A stretch of 64,000 bases of DNA from Calonectria ilicicola. Lineage: Eukaryota > Ascomycota > Sordariomycetes > Hypocreales > Nectriaceae. Shown here piece after piece: positions 46,802 to 59,362 of this stretch (its first letter is position 1; each line of letters opens with the position of its first letter). The stretch spans positions 3,038,001 to 3,102,000 of the forward strand of contig CP085825.1 of the NCBI GenBank assembly GCA_020809705.1, written 5' to 3'. Made by a program: the position numbers and the translations under genes. The notes beneath the pieces are model-generated. The model saw only the letters and a program-made list of their open reading frames with translations, did not search any database and was not told the origin of the DNA.

Positions 46802-47883
46802 TTGAGTGACGAACTGGACGAAGAAAACACAGCATCAGATGCAGATAGACAACGATACGAGGAACGAGATATCGAAGGCCGAGACTTTAGATTCTTAGAC
46901 GTTTTAGACATAGACAACTAGACACAATGACATGCATAGGCAAGCAGTCCTCTCAGTCACAAGACGAGGAGAAAACAATCCTCTAGCCAAACTAGTCCAC
47001 AGCCCCCCTGGTTGCTCAGCACCCCCCAGCAGCATCCTCTCCTCCCCGACTGCTAGCTGCCTTGCCTCTCCCTCAATACTCCACTTCTCACTTTGCTTCT
47101 AGTCTTGGCCCTGCATGAGCTTCTGCAATTCACACACTTTTTGCATTCTCCTTATTGTGCTCCTGGCTCCATCACATTCAGCAACCCCTTTGGCCATCAT
47201 TGTGGCCGCATAGCATCACCTCTTCTTCGACCTCGTTGAATCACTGTGGCCCTGAGAAGTAGGGATTCCTGAAAACCTAAGTATTTAGGCTCCGTGCCAC
47301 CGCTGCCTCGACTCACGATCCCTCAAGCCCCCTACTCACAACCAATCTCACCATATTCTCCTTCGTCAGGCCAAGAGCTGGCTCTTTGCGGTCTATTGCT
47401 GCTCATGGAAGCACATTTAACCAATTATATTTGATAGTTTCTGCCTCGTGCCTCGTCTGAGCCGTGACAGGGAGCTTCACGACGGCCTTTGCCTCCCAGA
47501 CTGGGGGGGTTTACCGAGTACAGACAATCTTCATTCACTCTTGTCTTTTGATTTCCCCCTTTCTTTTTGCTTTCGTTTACTTTATTTTGCATCTTCTTTG
47601 CTAGGTATTTCCTCACACTCTTTTGTTGTTGCTCGTTTTTTTTCGATTTTCTGTTGCGACGCGCTGCTTGTTGCAACCCCACGGAATAGTGAGAGAGCCC
47701 GGCTATTTCTCTCAACACCACCTGTATTTCATAATCCATCACCGACAGCCGTGAAAAAGGCTGGGTGTAATTCTGGTAGTCTCATTTGGGAATTCTACCC
47801 GCGCGGTTTAGCGAAAGATCCCCCAGGTTCCGACTTAATCACAACAACCTCACCTCACCTCCACCGAGCACTCGGCTGGCAAG
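46802..47883. other. Spacer with probable 3' and 5' untranslated regions
   Basis: About 1.1 kb between two plus-strand genes. The right half (47520-47680) is T- and CT-rich and is likely the leader or promoter of the next gene. The minus-strand ORF there is lysine- and asparagine-rich by composition only. No gene was recognised. Confidence 0.5.
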
Positions 47884-49557
47884 ATGGTCGGTCAGAACGT
47901 ATACACCACCGAGGAGATTAAGTTTCTCCTGGAGCGATTTATAGAAGGAAAAGATGGATCACAAATTTCTGAAGAGTACTATAAAAAGTTTGCCAAGCTC
48001 TTGTCACCCAACCAACTGCGCTATGTCAGAAACAAGTACGGCAAGGATCCTAAATTCAAGTACGGTTGTTCCCCTTTCGCCTAGTTGTATTTCTGTTCTA
48101 ACCTGGATACTCCTGTTAGCACCGCAATGATAAACACCAACATGGGCAAGAAGAGGCGAAGATCTAATGATAGGTATGATTGCACCCTCCCTCGCCGTAG
48201 GATTACCACAACATCTGACAGGCAACTCTCCAGTGGCGATCAACAAATCCCCAGCTCTTCCCCCGAACCAAGACCCAAAAAACAGCGAAAGGATGGCAAT
48301 GAAAAGACACAAGCTGTCGTTTTGAAGCCAACAGAAACAGAAAAACCATCCCCTCAACCCGAAAAAGTCAACCGGAACACGATCCAGATCCAGTCAATGA
48401 TACCGCTACAGGCTCCCCTGGTTACCTACCCGCCGCAGCTTTCAGTTCCCGAAGCTACCGTGGATGTTACCCAGGCCATACTATCACCGGTTACAGCCTC
48501 TGTGAACAACCTTATCTCGTACCAGCCACCATCGGGCCGTATCTCCAATGACTATCACCAAATCCCCATCGCCTGGGACGGCGATGAACAGAATATGGGC
48601 AACTTTGACAGCCTTGCAATGGCAAGCATTGGAGGTCTTCCTACCATGCAGCCATCGCCAGCCACGCCCTCTGTTGTTCTCACGCCCCAGACGAGCCAAC
48701 ATCGGTCTTTTGTCAACAACACCCCCCGAATTGTTCAGCAGGGCTTTCCCATGAACCCGCCTTATCAGATGATTGTTTCATCGCAGCCTATGCATCATCC
48801 GCAGCAGAGAATGTCGGCTCCGCCAGTGCCACAATATCTGATAAATCAACAAACCCCTGATATGATGTCTTCAATGAGCCAACTATCACCTCTGAGCCTG
48901 CCCCTGCCCGCGACACCATACTACAGCACCGATATGCAAGCGAGCCTCCAGCCCGAAATGCAACCCACCCAGGGTCCAGTCATGCCGAATGCTCAAACCC
49001 TTCTGCCCCTGAGCAACCAAGATTTAAACCCCTATCTATCCCCTAGGGTATATAATATGTCTCAACAACGGCCAGACATTCCTTTGTGCCAGTTCCAGGC
49101 CATCTCATCGAATCCGTCCGCCAAAAGAGAGACGGTTAGTACGGGCGTAAATAACAGTACCTGCTCGCCTAGCCTCGGGTTCCCTTCGGTAGTCCTCACC
49201 AACCGAGCCACAACCGCTGGGAGCATCCCGACAACGGCGTCCAATGTCGTAAGCAAGCAAGCCTCTGGGCTCAGTGAGACCCGCCAAGAAGCCCGTGGCA
49301 TTTCGCTAACAGCTGGATTTGAACCTTCCCGGCGACCTTTCTTAGACAATGAGGGTGCCGACCCGACCCCCCAACCCGACCCAGCTTCCGACGTGATAGC
49401 GGCTTTGTTTCCTCAGTTAGAGCCAGAAAACAACCTGGAGAACCTCGATCCCCCCCAAACCATCGACCCCAAGTTACTTGCTGAGATGTATACTGTTTCT
49501 GCGGTTAGCCCTCCTGAAGGGCACGAGACCACCGGGGCTTTTGCCAAGTTAGGATAG
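47884..49557 (+). CDS. Unknown protein with helical N-terminus and Gln/Pro/Ser-rich tail
   Basis: Two exons, 47884-48059 and 48120-49557, with a GTACGG donor and a GTTAG acceptor; 537 residues. I do not recognise the family. The first 58 residues are charged and predicted helical (VYTTEEIKFLLERFIEGKDGSQISEEY..., then SPNQLRYVRNKYGKDPKFN). They have the spacing of a small helix-turn-helix or Myb/SANT-like module, followed by a basic MGKKRRRSNDR patch. The remainder is low-complexity, rich in Pro, Gln, Ser and Thr, with short acidic ends, typical of fungal transcription regulators. A nuclear DNA-binding role is inference. Inside exon 2, GTATGA (from about 48175) and CTGACAG bound a 48-base in-frame segment that could be an optional intron; I kept it as coding. 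No signal peptide or membrane segment is present. Confidence 0.75.
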
Positions 49558-50279
49558 GCTGCCTGATGAGAGAGCTTTGTTTCATTTCCTTTGTCAACTT
49601 TCTCATTTTCATCTGTCATCCCGAGTTGCTATTGTGGACCTGTTCAGTCCTCCAACGGTTGCTTTTTTCTTCTTCTTGGGGGGCTAGATTGACGCAGGTG
49701 TAAGGAAGCAGTGAGATGCTCAAGGTCAGATACGAAGATACGAATAGAAGGCTCTCGCCTTGAACAGCATGAGGATAAATCTGAATTCAGTATGATTTGG
49801 ATACCTAATCCTCCTAAATGGAGCATCAGTGCTCTCTTCATAAAACCTATCGCTAACCCATAATCCGTGTTAACTAAACTCGAGAAAGTGTACTGTCCAC
49901 CAACGAATGATAATGGAAGGATATCTTCCTTTCTGCCTCTTGACCCTTGTTATTGTGAAGTATTGTTTGCACCATATCGTTTCCCCTCTGTGTGGCGCCT
50001 GGTTTTCCCGACAGGGTATCTAGTGCATTTAGAAACGAGTAGACCGCCGCTTACATCTCTGTAAAAAAAAATAAAAAATAAAAAAATAAAAAAAAAGCAC
50101 CTCATCTCTCTCATATATATCATGTCGTTTGCTGCGATGTGTAGCTAAACCAGGGCTAACCATCCTCATCCTCGCATCGCGCCCAAGTTCTAGATAGAAA
50201 GGGGATATAGAAAGTAATCATGGATCAATATATGTAAATCCAGTAAATAGAAAAGAAAAAGATAGACATGGGACCTCCT
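49558..50279. other. Tail-to-tail spacer
   Basis: It separates two convergent genes. An A-rich tract broken by single T residues occupies about 50063-50095, likely part of a 3' untranslated region or terminator zone. No gene was seen. Confidence 0.55.
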
Positions 50280-52724
50280 CTATACGACAATGCTAATGTT
50301 TCGACGTGTCTCCACTTCCTCAAGTGGGAATTGGAAGACAAAACGGAACAGGTCGCGAAGGTAAGAGTATCTCTGCGAGCTTCTCACCATGGTGTTGATA
50401 CTCTTTGCCATATCTTGGGCCGAAACCCGTTTGCCCCGGACTGGAAGGGAATGATGGCGGGGAATGATGGCGTCCGTGAGGACCGAATTCTTGTATTGGG
50501 ATAATAGTGTGGTGTGAGCTGTCTGGTTTCCGAAGGATCCAGCTGGCAGCTCTTGAACGAATTTTTGGAGGGCTGCAGGGGCAGATTTGGGGTCAATGAC
50601 GGAGTCACGGTCAAAACCTAGATTCATAGCCGCCTTTAGCACAAGAACTTTTGCCCTTGTTACATTCACATCCTCGCTGCCTGTAGCGGTAGTAGTTGCC
50701 GTGCTAGAAGTCCTGGTGCTTCCCTTTGAGTAGCTCGACAAGTTGGAAGCGCTGCTGGACCATCTTCCGCTTCGGCTGTTTTCACTGGGGGTTCCAAGTA
50801 CGAGGATGTTTGGCATCTGTGGAGAATGGCTTTGGGGGGAGATGGGCGTATCTTCAAACTCGGTTACAGGAGTCTCAGGGACTGGGAGAGGCTTTCTTGG
50901 CTTGTCTTCCCGACGTCCGCTCTTAACACTCTCCTGCTTGGAGTGAATCGATGAGCGATTTGACGCTTGACTTTGTCGACCACTTTGGTCATAGGATTGG
51001 TAATGGAAGCCCGCTTGACTTGGGCGTGGGGTATTTCTGTCAGGACGAATCTGTGTCCAACCATCCCTGAAGATGTCACAAAGATCCCAACAGGCCTGGA
51101 CTGCTGAACCCAATAGCTCTTCATCCGGGGGCCTACCATCTCGTTTGTTCTGCTGAATACTAAATAGCATTTCTGCAAGCGCCCAGCATGATCGTAGTAA
51201 TTGATCAGTTTCATCTTGCCTATCGCTGCGTTGCTTCATGAGGCGATGGCAAAGTGTGATATAGAAATCCAGTGTCCTCTCCCGAAACGGCTCGGGGAGG
51301 TTGCGGCTGTCTTGGGCGCTGTACAAACTACTGATGTGTTAGCAAAGGAACCGCCTGCGCTGATATGGGGGTACTAACTGGTTGTTCAGTTCGAAACTGA
51401 CCCGCAGCACTGAGTCTGCCACCTCATCCCTTCGATCGCGCACATCAAAGAGAGCCTGGCAAAAGTCTCGACAGAGGTCGAGGTTCACCTTGACGCTGAA
51501 AGTATTGGCATCCTTATCTCGGTTATCATAGAGGCGCTGGCAGAGCTTCCAGCATGTCTTCCACGCTTTTTCATGGGCGTCAGGAATCCCCGAATGACTA
51601 AACACTCTGGCCCGATGGATGGAACTTAGGTTGGCAAGTGTGTTGCAGAGAGTCCAGCATTCCTGGAGGGCGCTTCGCAGCGCGGTGATCTCATCCTCTT
51701 CTTGTGGAACTACTGGAGCATCGGAGGCATAGTCCTCGTCATCTCCCTCGGCTTCTGTCTGCTCCTCGATTTCTAGGCTCTTGTTAGTGTCACCACACCC
51801 TGGATAATGGTTCAACATACTCTCTAGACTGCTGGTACTGCTTGACCGCAACCGCGTCTTGTCTTCTAGCATAGATTGTAGATCCTGGGCACGAGGTGTG
51901 AAACTGTCCAAGCTGTACCGAGCAGGACCAACATCGGTAGAAAGCGCAGGGCGCACTGGCTGACCAGATGGCTGAACAACGTTAGGTCAGTGACGGTCAA
52001 TGCGTGCAATGGCTAGGGAATTGACAAACCTTCTCTAGAGTTCCATTTAGAGAAGCAAGACTAGCCGAGTCCGATTTAGGCGATGATTTTGGGCTGGGTG
52101 ATTGGTGTTTGATGACGGGCTCGGACGAGGTCTACGTCGAGTCAGAATTATACTCTCTGATGTACACGAAGGCTGTACATACCCATGATGCAAAGCTCTG
52201 TGGCGCATGAATAACCGAGATGGCTTCCTCGTTGGTTGTGTGTCGCAAATTATCCGAGATGCTCGTGGATAGCATCAGAAGCTAGGGTTGATATCAGCAA
52301 GAGATGGGATAAATCGATCGAAACATGTCTACGGACCTCAGAGCGACGAGCTTCGCTGACAGTTGGTTCCTGATGCACATCCTCTGCGACATCATCCTCG
52401 ATTTCCGTGGTTTCGGTCCCGTTGGACGTTACTGGTGAGGGCCCTACAATGTCGCTGGGGCTGAGGATATTCATTGAACTAGATGACATTCGATTGAAGG
52501 AGTTTGGTCGGAGAGAGGCGGAGTCGGTAGCTGGAGGCGGAGAGGAGCTTGAAATACGAGTTAACAAGGGCCTATGTAAGACGGGGCGACAGGGCCAGGA
52601 CATACACAACTCTAAACTGAGCCCGAAGGTGGTCGGTCTCAGAAGTGGCCGCCATGCTCGATTGGTAGTTGAATGGGAACTGAATGTTTCCAGTCGAGGA
52701 CCGCAGGGGAGCTTCGAGGGCCAT
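50280..52724 (-). CDS. Six-exon fungal protein of unknown function with repeated Cys-Trp motifs
   Basis: Exons on the minus strand: 52724-52606, 52547-52337, 52281-52183, 52131-52030, 51971-51379 and 51327-50280. They give 723 residues with the frame preserved at every junction. The start is the ATG at 52724, with an in-frame stop four codons upstream. The first 270 residues are Ser/Pro-rich. From about 275 to 460 the chain is helical, with four related motifs: ECWTLC (281-286), TCWKLC (316-321), SCWALA (421-426) and ACWDLC (453-458). A polar Ser/Thr/Arg region and a helical C-terminus (about 585-723, AKVLVLKAAMNLG ... FRFVFQFPLEE) follow. I think related Sordariomycete proteins are annotated as DUF7624, but this is from memory. 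No catalytic motif, signal peptide or membrane helix is visible. The last intron ends in a tandem CAGTAG acceptor, which can add one Ser. Confidence 0.75.
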
Positions 52725-55700
52725 GGCGGTAGCTCAGAATAAGAGACCGAGCGGCGACGAGGGGCCGCCGTCGAGGGGTTCAATCTTGGTGGGGAGCTTG
52801 GCGTGGGTTGATTCTAGTTCAAGACAAAAAAAAAAGTGTCTTGTAAACTCCAGGTTAGGAGGGCTTATAGGTCCGGTTCAAATGGGCGACGTGGAAAGCG
52901 ATAAAATCCTGCCAGCAGCGACGAGTCTCGGGAAATAATTATGGCGAGATGGGACGGCGCAGTGGTGTACGAGTTGGTAGTGGGATCGGGTTGGACTAAG
53001 ACAACGTAATTGATGATGGTCGCGACTGCGTAACACGTTCCGGAAAGCAAAGGATTGGTGGCGGCCAGACAAGGGAGAGGCGATGAAAAATAAAAAAGGA
53101 TTGGCCTGGAGAAGGGTGTATAGATAGCTTCCACGGCGAAAGGAAGGCAAGCTGTAGTCGGGATGGAGCTCCAGGTCACACGTCGCAACGAGGAAGGGAA
53201 AATGGAGAGTGGGAGGTTTAAAGAGTGAGCGAGCCAGGGAGCGGCGGCGGCGGTTGAAGCGAGGCAGACGCAGGCTGACCAGGGGTTGGGCGAGCAAGCG
53301 GTTCCCTGTAGGTACCAAACGTAGAGCCAAGAGGGGGGCCCTTGTCGTGCCCCGTCGAGCCTTGTCAGGGTCTACAGCAGTCCGGTAGAGTCCGGTCGAG
53401 TCCGTGCCGAGAGGGTAGCGTTTGCTACGGGGACATGTGCCTGGAACGCGGGGAAGAATAGCAACAGGTACTTTGGGTCCGTGTCAATGTACAATGGGAG
53501 GACAAGAGGTCATGGCTCGGGTAAGGCCAGAGAGTGGATGGGTGACTGTTTCGATGAATCAATCAATGAGCTAGGTGGATGGGTGGACAGATGGATGCGG
53601 GTGCAGATGGCGCACACGCACAGCTCCCAGAGGTGCGTCTGGAGCAGAGCAGCAAGGCGGGTGTGTGGTATCCGATGGAGTGATGGAGGGGCGGCCGTAG
53701 CTGCGACCTGCGCTTGTCGGGACGGACGCGAGTTGGCGCGGCGGGACGACCAAGAAGCGCTGTCTCAGGTGGCAAGGATTGCGGGAAGACAACCGCGTTG
53801 TTATCGAGCATGTGGTTTTTTTTGGTAGACGAGTTTGGAAATAGACGGGTGGGACGAAGGCGAAAAGAGAATGGTGTGGACTGGGGGAGCGCGTCGAGCT
53901 TAGGTCAAAAACAGAGAATGAGAGGGCGAGAGGGCGAGAGAAGAGAGACCAGGGTGGATGAGATGTGGATGTTCAGCAGGCAGTTGGGACTGAAGAGAGA
54001 GCCTGAGTGGATTGGTGGGTACGCCGCTGTTCAGAACTGCAGGTGGGTGGCGTGGCTGCCAACCAAGGGGCGTGAGAGGATGGACCGAGACAAAGGAAAG
54101 AGAGACAAGGTGGGCTGGTGTGCCATGCAGAGCATCTCCGGCAGGACTCATAGGACGGAGCCGGCAACGGTGACTGCGGCAGGCTCAACTCTCATCAGGC
54201 TCGGAGAGGGGCCATTGAGAGCTCTGAGCTGTGTGGCAAGATGCATGGGATGGAGGTGAGCTGTGCGTTGTGCTGTTGGAGCCCGGTGGACCGCCAACGA
54301 GGTGGGTAAGTCTGAAAAAAAAACAATAATAAAATAATTGAAAAAAAAATAAACGAATAACAAAAGTACAGGACGCAGACCGCCCAACACACTCAATGCG
54401 AATGAGAGGCCAACGAGAAAGGGGGTCAGGGGGGAGGCTGATCAAGTGAGGCCGTGAGACGCCAAGGGTGGTTGTGATCTAAGGATTGCAATCAAACTTG
54501 AGTGTGATGGCAGATCTGTGTCGGCCGTGCTCATATTGCAAACTACGGTGACCTGCTGGGCAGGCACACATAATCACACACAGTAGATTGAATTTCATGC
54601 GAATTCTTATTGGGCTGTCCTGGGATACCACTACAACCTATAACCAGCTATGGTTCGTTCGGCAAGCTACGAAGACGAGATATCAAACTTGCGTGCGTGT
54701 GGACCGACGTCGTATTTTGACCTCATTCATTGTTTCTTGTTTCTATTTCTAAACCTTGTTGTTTTTCTAGGAGCACGTTTTCATCGACGATGCAGGTCTT
54801 GAAGAAGGCCTCCTCTTGGGCGGGAAACACAATAGGGTGTGGTCAATGCAGCTATGACGCTCAGAGGGCGCCTAAGTACACATTGACACCATAATTTTGG
54901 CCCCCACAGAGTTACCTCAAGCTAAGACCAACAACAAAGAGTAGGAGAAAAGGAAAAAAAAAGGAGATTTAGTAAACTGCATGACTTGGCACACACGGGA
55001 TAGAATAAACAAAAAAAAGACTAGCGAATGTGAATGCTCCAGCGCATCAAATAGCGCCCTCCCCCATCTCAGATACACAGGCTGGTCGGTAGGATTTGGA
55101 GGGCATCATAGTTAGTCTGGAAAGTGGTCCAGGGGATGTGCGTGAGCGGATGCAGGCGATGAGCGAAGGAAGACGAGGGAGATGGGATGGATGGCAGATG
55201 GAGGATGGAGGGCTAAAGTGAATGGCCCACTCCCACACCTTCACCTCCAACTGAAGGCTACGTGCTTGTGCCTCTATGCGCATCCACTTTGGTAGCATCC
55301 CGTTTTACACCCATTCGCCTCGGACCCGACTCGGGTTGCTGGTCAGCAGCGGCTCTGTCGTATCTCTGCAACTGTAACGGCTCTATCTTCTCTCCCCTCT
55401 CGCCGGCTCGTTCCCTCTGCTTTGCGTGCATTGTCAGATTCATACATACCACTTTCACGCCCGCCCATCGGGAGAATTACTAGCTCCTGTGTGCGCGTTA
55501 CTTAGCTTCGTCTCCCGACCTTCCCAGGCGCCAGCCTACACCTCAGTCCAATCAACGCTGGGGTTTGCGCCCAGTGGTGGTGGATGGGGAAATCTTTTCC
55601 ATGCCCCTTCAAGGGTCCCCCAGGCCCTAGCACACCTCAACCCGTGGGGCTGCATCAAAGCGGACAGGCATGGGCGCTTAAAACAGGTGGGGGGCCCAGT

Positions 55701-58700
55701 CTGACCAAACAGAGGGTAGCATTGCCAAACCCCTCGCCTGTCCCAACGTGATGCCTGTCCTGTCCATCTTGCCAATGCTATGCCATCACTCCTCGGCTGC
55801 GGATGCCTCAGCCTGTGGCGTCGAGTGTGACGCCGTCAAGTCTTTGGCATATTCAGCCTGAACCGTCAGCCTGGATGTGCTGCACGACGGGTGACCCTTT
55901 CAACCTTAGTCTGCACGCGTTGCTGTCTCAGTCAAGAGCAATGCCAGAGCCCACGCGAGTGGGTGCTTCATGAACCAATAATGCTGGTCCAACACCCTCC
56001 TTCAGCACCATACGCGCTGATGCACCAAAAAGTTGACAAATGTTTCCTCGGTTTGTATCTCACTGTTGACAATGGTTGTGTGGTGGGTTGTTTGTTCAGG
56101 CAATCCAACCTCTCCCATGATCTCTCCCCCCCACCCTCTCGTTCGTTGCCTTCCTCGACCTAGCTCTGAATTGCCGCAGTGCCTCTCGAGCCGGACCTGA
56201 ATCCGAAGTTGGACCTGAGAGAAGGCAGATTTAGTCTGGATATGGCATTTTTGGCCAATCCGCCATGAGCATCACGGCCGCTGGAGATGTGACCTTCCTT
56301 CCTTCAGAGCCCCAACCCATAATTAACCCCAGGCCATAACAGAGGCGACCCGACGCGAGTCTCATCACGGCATACCGCCGGGCTGGGACTTCCTTACCCA
56401 GGCTACTACGCCAGCGCCCTGAAAGGGAACGGGTATGTGCTGGGAGTTTGCCGCCGGTGGGCGCCCCCGGGTTGATGGATGGGCCAGTCAGCACAAGGTC
56501 TTGTGAACCCGGCAGTCTGGTCCCGGCGGCTTTGATGACGCTAAAACTAGTCTATGACCCCACTGGTCTAGTCGTCAGGGAGGGCAGGGTGGGCCCTATC
56601 GCCAACTTGGTTTTCGCGCTCTCTCCTGGCTTTGTCAGGCACTTCCCAGAATGCTCCCCCTACCACTTATGATAACGGACATCTTAGTTGGTCAATGGCA
56701 AGGAAAATGGTGGGACCATTCCTGAATTGCATGGGGTATGAACTAGGTCTGCTCTGCGAAGAATGAGGAAGTCTCGGTTCGAAGTGCTCCAACGTGCAAC
56801 GTGCAATTGCAACAATGGGTGATTTTTCTGTTGGCTTGATTGTATACACCCTGTTAGAACAGCATCCATGTTGGAAAGAGCGGGACTTCCTGTGAACCTT
56901 GTCTCCCGCCAGAGGACGAGTCATCTCAGTGGCCTGTGTGATCGATCTTTTGAGACTACGCACACTTTGCGGACCGGCACCTACACACAGGCCACATACG
57001 TAACCCACCGCCCGTGGCATCGTGAATGTACAACCTTGGGATGAACTAACGGTAAGCCAAACCGGCTTGGCGTCTTATCCTCGCCATCTGACACTTGCTC
57101 ACGCTTCTAGCCTCTGATCGTCCCTGGGCATGCCTATTCTCGGGCTCATGAGCACCAATACACCAAAACTTTCGTCCCAGCCATCGCTGTTAGCGTGGTG
57201 ATAACCCAAGACCGGCTGCATTGTTTCCGTCTATCACAGCGCTATACAGATTGTCGGAACAGCACCAGCGATCCCATCCCAGCCCCTCGGTGCGGGGGTA
57301 TTCTTCTCTAATCAGCTTGTTGGCCAGCAAGGATTGGCCCCCCCAGAAGGTGGTTCCCGTGGGTTCGTCGTGACCAACTTATTTTCTCTCTCAAAACCGG
57401 CCTTTTCTCGATCCTTCCCTGGTCTAACTTGACCAAGTTGGGAGGGTTCGTGACAAGCAATATCGTAGCCGACAAGCTCTCCGACCGGAACAAATCCGGG
57501 CCCCACTCGGCCGTTCCCAGTCCGAACCCTACCTAATTGCCCAACACATTGATACATTCCAACCGCCTCCGAAAGATTGCATCAACACTCGGAAGGAAAA
57601 TTTTGGTCGGAGATGCAAGCCCCATCATAAAAGAGGAACACTAGGGATTGGCACGGTAGACCGACTAAGAACGCAACCGTTGATGGACGGGGCGTGGCTT
57701 GTTGGTCAGCCTACAGTTGGATGAATTTCCTAGCTGCATTGCATAGGCGCCGGCGCCTCGGTGCAGTCGAGACAACCATTGCTTTTGCTTTTTGGCGCGG
57801 CCATTGTTGCATACTGACCGCGCATTGCATTGAGGCTAGAACTCTTTCAGTGGCTAGGTTTCTGTTCAAGTTGGCTCAAGTGAATGGCGGCATGGCGTTA
57901 GACTGACAAAAGTAGCGGCCTGCGTTCTGCGTGCGCGGGTAATGTTCCGCATCCAGTAATTCGTCTGGTCATCTCGCGACAAATCCTACCCTTGGGGCCT
58001 TAGAGGGGTCAATGGTAGCTTATCAGCTCGGGCCTTGGTGCATTGGCGAGCGGCGTTGGTTTGGCAAGAGTCGAGTGACTGCCGCGCTCTGATGGAATTG
58101 ACCGCCACCCGCCCTCACCGATGCAGTCTCTGTGTTGTACCAACATGCATATCATGCGTGCTGCGTAATCGGCCACTTCTCTTCGATCTGCTGTGCTGTT
58201 GGGTGGGTGTACCTGTCGTTCTAAGCTGACGGATGTCTGGGCACAAAACTGGTTGGTCGAGGATGAAGCTGTTGGTAGGCCTCAAACTTGGTTACACGAC
58301 TCGTTGGTCTAATTGAGCCTCAACCGCCTATTAAGGGGCGTGTTAATGCGATGAGTTTGGAGTTTTGCATGCAAAAGCCTGGGCTTCGTGTGCGTGTCAT
58401 CACTTGGCAGACCATTCATTTGACCTAACCCCAGGGCTGAGATTGTCATGACCTACTTCCTGGCCCCTCTCAGATTTGCATACTGGGACGATCACCCACT
58501 GGTTAGCCCCAAAAGTTCATTGACCCTGGATATGGCTCAACTACGAGGGGCTGTTCCGACGGTGCCGCGTGGCGGAAGTGAGGCGATTTTGTTGTTGGTT
58601 GGATGGGCTCGGTTCCGGCAGCTTGGTTCAACGACACGACCAATGCATATTCGTCGGTCAACTAGCCTCATCTGCTTAGGCTAGAGTTGAACCAAGAAAT

Positions 58701-59362
58701 TTGGCCGCCCTTTTCGCTCGAGTTTCCTGAAAAAGAATGTTTGTCTAAAATACGGACACGATGATTACCCTAAGGGTTAGATCACTAGCAATGTTGGTCA
58801 GGTGAGGTGGGCTACATGCGAGGCAGTGTTGTCTGGTTCCCATTCAGAATGAAACGCTGTTGGTTCTAGTTGCTGAAATACGCCTGATGCCTGTTGTTCT
58901 CATCCCGGACTGCCACAATCGAACGGACACCGCCTTTTTATTTTTAGTTTATTTCCTTTTTGTACAGAAGCCTGGACGCGTGGAGGTGTTGGTTTGGTTG
59001 GTTCTAGTGTGGTTCGTTGGACATAACATGGTACTCAAGATTCTTCATTCCCATGTCCACAATTGACTTATTTGACAGGGTAACCTGTGATTTGACGATT
59101 TCATGCTGCAAAATCTCTGTTTCATCGCCAAAAAATTAAGTCATCGATCAAGGATCGTTCGAGTGCCTATCGTGGGCGGTTTGCACGACTTGGGTGATAG
59201 GCATGTTTGCTCATATGGATAACCAAAACGCGCGCTCGAGTGTCCAATAACAAGACTTTATTGAATGCGAATTCCATTATACGCCAGCCCGCGAGACTCT
59301 TGATTGTTTTTCCCAAAACGCCTGACCATGCATGATCCCTTGTTGTTGCCTTTGAAGCTGCT
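52725..59362. other. Gene-poor spacer, 6.6 kb
   Basis: It lies upstream of the six-exon gene and downstream of RPB10, both on the minus strand. The first 600 bases are likely promoter and leader. From about 53800 to 54100 there are GAGAGGGC-type purine repeats, and poly-A tracts occur near 54315-54352 and 54951-54962. ORFs of up to about 200 codons overlap on both strands and lack motifs. A nested inverted repeat lies at 58622-58696. No RNA gene or mobile element was recognised. Confidence 0.55.
58622..58696. repeat. Nested inverted repeats, 75 bases
   Basis: The outer arms CTTGGTTCAAC (58622-58632) and GTTGAACCAAG (58686-58696) are exact reverse complements. Inside them, CTAGCCT (58662-58668) pairs with AGGCTAG (58678-58684) around a 9-base loop. 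The right GTTGA can also pair with a second TCAAC at 58658-58662, so two alternative folds are possible. No coding frame or known RNA family is evident. Confidence 0.45.

Noticed and set aside
54651..54893. Possible tiny two-exon gene starting MVRSASYEDE
   Set aside because: A splice-like TTTTTCTAG occurs, but the encoded peptides are short, lack homology I can recognise, and the donor site is unclear.
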